Part shown: piece after piece, positions 7,801-10,451 of the stretch
Layout: the number at the start of each line of letters is the position of its first letter
Position numbering within the stretch: position 1 is the first letter of the stretch
DNA from: Pseudomonadota bacterium
GTDB lineage: Bacteria; Pseudomonadota; Alphaproteobacteria; Sphingomonadales; SMXR01
Direction of reading: 5' to 3'
DNA: 10,451 nucleotides
NCBI GenBank assembly: GCA_022571175.1
Contig: JACZYI010000003.1
Coordinates: 13,461 to 23,911, forward strand
Notes under the pieces: model-generated
Seen by the model: only the letters and a program-made list of their open reading frames with translations
The model's database searches: none
Told to the model about the DNA's origin: nothing
Program-made: the position numbers and the translations under genes

Positions 7801-8312
7801 ACGATACCCGCCGCCTCTTCCAGAATTGCGCGGCGTCCCTGGGGTTTGGCATTGATCAGAGAGCCAATAGTCCCCTGGCTGACCAGAGCCGGGGAATGGG
7901 CACCGGTGGCAGCATCGGCGAATAAAAGCTGCACATCCTTGGCTCTGACTTCCTGGCCATTGACGCGATAGGCAGACCCGCTGTCACGCTCAATGCGACG
8001 CGACACTTCCAATTCATGCATGCCCTTGAACTGGGCTGGAGCCGTACCTTCGGAATTATCCAGAACCAGAGTGACTTCGGCCAGGTTTCTTGGCGCTCGC
8101 CGGGTGGTGCCCGCAAAAATCACATCATCCATGCCATCGCTACGCATGGATTTGGGAGAGCTTTCGCCCATGACCCAGCGGATGGCCTCAAGAATATTGG
8201 ATTTGCCGCAGCCGTTGGGGCCAACAACACCCGTCATCCCGGGTTCAATCAAAAGCTCGGTTGGATCAACAAATGATTTAAACCCGGACAATCGGATACG
8301 TTTGAACTGCAC
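4863..8312 (-). CDS. smc: Chromosome segregation protein SMC (condensin ATPase)
   Basis: SMC dimers, with ScpA and ScpB, load on DNA and extrude or tether loops to compact and segregate the chromosome. The 1149-residue protein shows every part. The N-terminal head carries Walker A GPNGCGKSN (31-39). Coiled coil runs from about 170 to 500, the hinge from about 510 to 630 (with PGQRLVSKDGALWRWDGY), and a second coiled coil from about 635 to 970. The C-terminal head carries signature LLSGGEQ (1047-1053), Walker B ICVLDE (1072-1077), the D-loop APLDD and switch H1110. The start is GTG at 8312, with AGAGG at 8318-8322 five bases upstream; MQFKRIRLSGFKSFVDPTEL is the normal family beginning, so no residues are missing. 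It follows the DsbA-like gene by 94 bases and precedes the atp control region by design of the same strand. All catalytic motifs are intact. Confidence 0.98.
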   Translation of the reverse strand: MQFKRIRLSGFKSFVDPTELLIEPGMTGVVGPNGCGKSNILEAIRWVMGESSPKSMRSDGMDDVIFAGTTRRAPRNLAEVTLVLDNSEGTAPAQFKGMHELEVSRRIERDSGSAYRVNGQEVRAKDVQLLFADAATGAHSPALVSQGTIGSLINAKPQGRRAILEEAAGIVGLHRRRKEAENRLKAAGNNLTRLEDVMSQMEAHRASLKKQARQATRYRNISGDIQRAEATLLFLKWKAADEALLDLGSRLRKFVAVVADKTRAVSALTRDHDELAEKLPALRQAEAGAGAALHRLTVARENLDQEEERRQQRKDELTARLTQIADDRLREEHHAVDADEALKRLANEGSVMPEAQNKSLEEEAAQTVATAESKASSAEVATDSLSTEIAQKNARREALEIESAGLKSRIARLQAEAITNEVEAEELASGEGDESGFIKAQKRYEQSEIEFDKANAALAGLEGKRLNSIDERDAARAKVSEQRGKLSGLAAEIQGLEDLLAAQNHDDGSAPVADGLEVDAGYEIALGAALGDDLNAPESETSTVGWRQYPAIDQALPRAADPLGNHVRGVKSLERRLSQTGVVSQTDGEKLAGELKPGQRLVSKDGALWRWDGYVRSEDAPSGAILRIAQKARLHELEDIRQTTESQVTVVESSLMEKEDAVDAALEAERAVRNKRAEKETQLNHARQALREIQDQGSERVQKLGALKEAEVRISRDIVESRERRKSIEQDIPGTSTGEDDTKALEAARAKMEQLRSELASTRAEYDGIIRSKTEREERIAAMKREGAAWQERSKRAKSQLDELGSRESEAKTTLAGLDLAPEELEQKRQKLLNHIDEAEKLKTMAVEKLAKAESALTAKDKDLKSAEAMLGEAREEKVRVETSHENAGTKLAEIVAAIKESFKVKPDALFELAELKPDKNLPELDAMERRLDRLKAERERLGAVNLRADEELKEIDEQLEHLVEEKTDLETAIARLRQGIGSLNREGRDRMRAAFDEVNQHFGELFQQLFGGGKAHLALVESDDPLEAGLEIMASPPGKKLQVMSLLSGGEQALTAIALIFAVFMTNPAPICVLDEVDAPLDDANVERFCDLLHDISSKSNTRFLIVTHNAVTMARMDRLFGVTMAEQGVSQLVSVDLERAEALRAVG

Positions 8313-8406
8313 TTCCGCCTCTTATCCGTTTCCTTGGCCCGTTCATAACCTGAAAAATGGGCCTGTTAAAATGGCGGCTGCATCAATCCTGTGTTGAGCC
8401 GCTCCC

Positions 8407-9108
8407 CTATCTCTTTTCCCGAATCATTTCGTCAAATTCTTCCAGCGGCAGCGCACCCTCAATCTTTTCACCATTGATAAAAAATGTTGGGGTAGCCTCA
8501 ATATTAAATTCATCCCTGCCTTTATTTGCCATTTCAACCAAATGCCGCTCGAGCTCTTTATTTTGCAAGCAGGCATCAAAGCTGGCTCGAGAGATGCCAG
8601 CCCGCCTCGCCAGGGCTGCCAGTTCGCCGACCGGGTCGTTGCTGAAAGCCCATTGGTTTTGTTTTTCAAAAAAGAGGCTTGTGGTCAGCATGGCGCGCTC
8701 GGGCCCTTCACATCTGGCTACCATTGATGCCATCAAATCAATGCCGTCCCGGATAAAGTTCCTGTAGATAAATTTGACCACACCGGTGGAAACCCAACGT
8801 TCTTCAAGCGTGGGCAAAACAATATTGTGAAAATCGGCGCAATGAGAGCAGGTCATTGAAAAATATTCGATAATGGTTATGGGCGCGTCCGGGTCACCAA
8901 CCGTGATATCTCCAAAGGCGACACCGTCCCGAATTTCTTCCGCAACAGTTACCACATTTTCAGAGATTGGAAGGCTTTCGATCGCGCTATCCACATCTGA
9001 AGGCGTGGATGCGTCATCACCGCTGCCGCAGGATGAAAGCACAAGGCTCAGCACGGTTGCAAGGGCCAAAGTCAGAAGGGACTTTTGTTGCTTATTTTGA
9101 GGTTTCAT
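8407..9108 (-). CDS. DsbA-family thiol-disulfide oxidoreductase, predicted lipoprotein
   Basis: This is probably an envelope enzyme that forms or reshuffles disulfides in exported proteins. The 233 residues begin with a basic stretch (KPQNKQQK), a hydrophobic core (LLTLALATVLSLVL) and a lipobox ending LSSC with C27, so lipid anchoring is predicted. A low-complexity acidic linker follows to about residue 60. The thioredoxin-like domain has the redox motif C87-S-H-C90 after EYFSMT and the cis-proline loop ATPTF (P207). C133 and C180 in the inserted helical domain could form a second disulfide. It resembles the DsbA/BdbD-like Thioredoxin_4 group more than classical E. coli DsbA. The ATG at 9108 has only a weak purine-rich upstream region. 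It lies between dciA and smc, an order seen in other alphaproteobacteria. Confidence 0.88.
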   Translation of the reverse strand: MKPQNKQQKSLLTLALATVLSLVLSSCGSGDDASTPSDVDSAIESLPISENVVTVAEEIRDGVAFGDITVGDPDAPITIIEYFSMTCSHCADFHNIVLPTLEERWVSTGVVKFIYRNFIRDGIDLMASMVARCEGPERAMLTTSLFFEKQNQWAFSNDPVGELAALARRAGISRASFDACLQNKELERHLVEMANKGRDEFNIEATPTFFINGEKIEGALPLEEFDEMIREKR

Positions 9109-9183
9109 AATTTTTTACCACTACATCTAGTATTAATCCGAATAAATTGGAGATTCCAGTCATTTATGCAGAGAGCACCCGGG

Positions 9184-9693
9184 TTATTTTTTATCTACAA
9201 GCACGGACTCACCCAATGATCTCAATGCCTCTTTAAGCCGCTCATCATGGGTGGAGTCAACCAACGTCTTGATGAGGTCTTTTATTTCGGGTGGCGCGGG
9301 CTCGGGTTTATAATAAACATTGCTTTCCCGATCTTTCACCCGGCCCTGATGGATGTTTATTTTAGCAACCGTTTCATAGCCATAAAACATGTTCACCTTT
9401 TCGATAATCAATGGCGAGAGATGTTGCACGTGAGAAGCAAAGGCCCCCTCCACCAGAAGATGAAGGGTGGCACGACGATTTTCTCCGCGTTTATAGGACA
9501 GCCGGATCGGCATGGTAAATCTGGAAAATTCAGAGCCGGCAATTTCCCGCCACCTGGTAACGATTTCACCTTCGGCAAATCCACGCTGCCTGAAGTGTTT
9601 TTTGGCTTCGCGCGGCAAAAGATGTCCCACGCGATAAGCGCCTCGTCTGCGGGCCGGGCCTTTTCGCGAAGATTTGAATTTTTCTGTACTCAC
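9184..9693 (-). CDS. dciA: DUF721 protein, probable DciA replicative-helicase loader
   Basis: DciA proteins assist loading of the DnaB helicase in the many bacteria that lack DnaC or DnaI. The 169 residues have a basic N-terminal tail (STEKFKSSRKGPARRRG) and a DUF721 domain at about 25-117. Typical marks are VTRWREIAGSEFSRFTMPIRL, the strand ATLHLLVEGAFASHVQHLSP, and IIEKVNMFYGYETVAKINIH. A charged C-terminal extension follows. I chose the GTG at 9693 because AGAGG (9701-9705) lies seven bases upstream. The frame could be read from ATG 9774, but that start has no support and would run into mutY. It is transcribed away from mutY and ends 75 bases before the DsbA-like gene. Family membership is firm; the helicase role is inferred from family work. 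Confidence 0.85.
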   Translation of the reverse strand: MSTEKFKSSRKGPARRRGAYRVGHLLPREAKKHFRQRGFAEGEIVTRWREIAGSEFSRFTMPIRLSYKRGENRRATLHLLVEGAFASHVQHLSPLIIEKVNMFYGYETVAKINIHQGRVKDRESNVYYKPEPAPPEIKDLIKTLVDSTHDERLKEALRSLGESVLVDKK

Positions 9694-9700
9694 CTGGAAG

Positions 9701-9705
9701 CCTCT
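9701..9705 (-). promoter_or_regulatory. Ribosome binding site that fixes the dciA GTG start
   Basis: AGAGG on the minus strand is seven bases from the GTG at 9693. This argues against the longer frame from 9774, which would add 27 residues unlike the DUF721 family and overlap the divergent mutY gene. Confidence 0.55.
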
Positions 9706-9741
9706 TGAAAGGACAATGCATCTGGGGGCACAGTCTAGCTC

Positions 9742-10451
9742 ATGGCCGAACCGGGAAACAGAAAAAAACCACAAAGCTCCAGATCAAGCATATCAAGGGC
9801 ACTTCTTGAATGGTATGATCATATGGGCAGAGACCTGCCCTGGCGTATCCGCCCGCCCGCTCGCGGTGCTGAAAAACCAGATCCCTACAAAGTCTGGCTC
9901 TCTGAGATTATGTTGCAACAAACCACGGTGGCGGCTGTTGGCCCCTATTATGGGAAATTTCTCAAGGCCTGGCCCTCGGTGGAAAATCTTGGCAAGGCCA
10001 GTGAAGAAGATGTTTTGCACGCCTGGGCTGGTCTTGGTTATTACGCGCGGGGCCGGAACCTGCTGAAATGCGCCCGGATTATCGCAAAAATTTTTGGCGG
10101 CGAATTCCCCCGGACGGAAAAAGAGCTTAAAACCCTGCCTGGCATTGGCGATTATACCGCTGCTGCAATCGCTGCAATTGCCTTTGGAGAAAAAGCCACG
10201 GTGGTGGATGGCAACGTGGAGCGGGTCACTAGCCGGCTTTATGCCATTGCCACCCCGCTTCCCAAATCAAAGGCGCGCATTAAAAAAGAAGTTGCCCGAT
10301 GGGTGCCTGCCTCACGCCCGGGAGATTTTGCCCAGGCAATGATGGACCTGGGAGCTACTATTTGTCTTGCCCGCAATCCCCGGTGTCTCTCTTGTCCCTT
10401 GAAAGAGGTTTGCATGGCCCGGGCTAAAGGCACTGCGGAAAGCTATCCGCG
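9742..10451 (+). CDS. mutY: A/G-specific adenine DNA glycosylase MutY, cut by the window edge
   Basis: MutY removes adenine mispaired with 8-oxoguanine, preventing G:C to T:A changes. The first 236 residues are present and no stop is reached; the family usually has about 350 or more, so the C-terminal 8-oxoG-recognising NUDIX-like domain lies outside. Visible marks are DLPWR (31-35), catalytic E55 in WLSEIMLQQT, the helix-hairpin-helix LPGIGDYTAAAIAAIAF (132-148), catalytic D156 in VVDGNVERV, and the iron-sulfur cysteines C208, C215, C218 and C224 in C-X6-C-X2-C-X5-C spacing. The ATG at 9742 is the first start after an in-frame TAG at 9736. A G-run at 9724-9728 is rather far to be a good ribosome site. 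It is divergent from dciA with a 48-base gap, in which I could not place clear promoters. Confidence 0.95.
   Translation, partial: MAEPGNRKKPQSSRSSISRALLEWYDHMGRDLPWRIRPPARGAEKPDPYKVWLSEIMLQQTTVAAVGPYYGKFLKAWPSVENLGKASEEDVLHAWAGLGYYARGRNLLKCARIIAKIFGGEFPRTEKELKTLPGIGDYTAAAIAAIAFGEKATVVDGNVERVTSRLYAIATPLPKSKARIKKEVARWVPASRPGDFAQAMMDLGATICLARNPRCLSCPLKEVCMARAKGTAESYP

Noticed and set aside
8336..8363. Inverted repeat GGCCC/GGGCC between smc and the DsbA-like gene
   Set aside because: Five base pairs with an interrupted inner stem and no T run on either side are too weak for a terminator or a regulatory RNA call.
9152..9156. GATTC (GANTC, CcrM-type methylation site) upstream of the DsbA-like gene
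   Set aside because: One five-base match is expected by chance and no clear promoter could be aligned with it.
9694..9741. Divergent promoters for mutY and dciA
   Set aside because: TTGAAA at 9705-9710 looks like a -35 box, but no acceptable -10 lies at 16-18 bases. On the other strand only poor matches occur.

Overview
The window looks like chromosomal DNA of an alphaproteobacterium of moderate GC content. Three things point that way: the ATP synthase Fo genes form a stand-alone cluster with two different b-type subunits (b and b'); mutY, a DUF721/DciA gene, a DsbA-like gene and smc sit side by side; and the SMC and AtpB proteins have alphaproteobacterial character. I cannot fix the order or genus.

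Layout, left to right. (1) Positions 1-740, plus strand: the C-terminal part of glycine decarboxylase subunit 1 (gcvPA), whose reading frame continues upstream into about 190 bases that do not look like GcvPA. (2) 737-2245, plus strand: complete gcvPB, coupled to gcvPA by an ATGA overlap. (3) 2246-2307: a short convergent junction with a probable terminator. (4) 2291-4703, minus strand, transcribed as atpI-atpB-atpE-atpF'-atpF: the Fo sector of the F-type ATP synthase. The F1 genes are not in the window. (5) 4704-4862: the control region of the Fo operon, with a strong sigma-70-type promoter, a REP-like palindrome at the expected transcription start and a perfect TTAA-N7-TTAA motif (the CtrA consensus). 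(6) 4863-9693, minus strand, transcribed as dciA - DsbA-like lipoprotein - smc: helicase loading, envelope thiol chemistry and chromosome condensation. (7) 9742 to the window end, plus strand: mutY, divergent from dciA and cut by the window edge.

The genes serve glycine cleavage (one-carbon supply), proton-driven ATP synthesis, chromosome replication/segregation and oxidative DNA repair. Nearly all of it is housekeeping DNA. I saw no tRNA, rRNA, CRISPR array, insertion sequence, phage gene or toxin-antitoxin pair, and I do not claim an undescribed system. The points worth a second look are the broken or chimeric gcvPA at the left edge and the structured atp control region.
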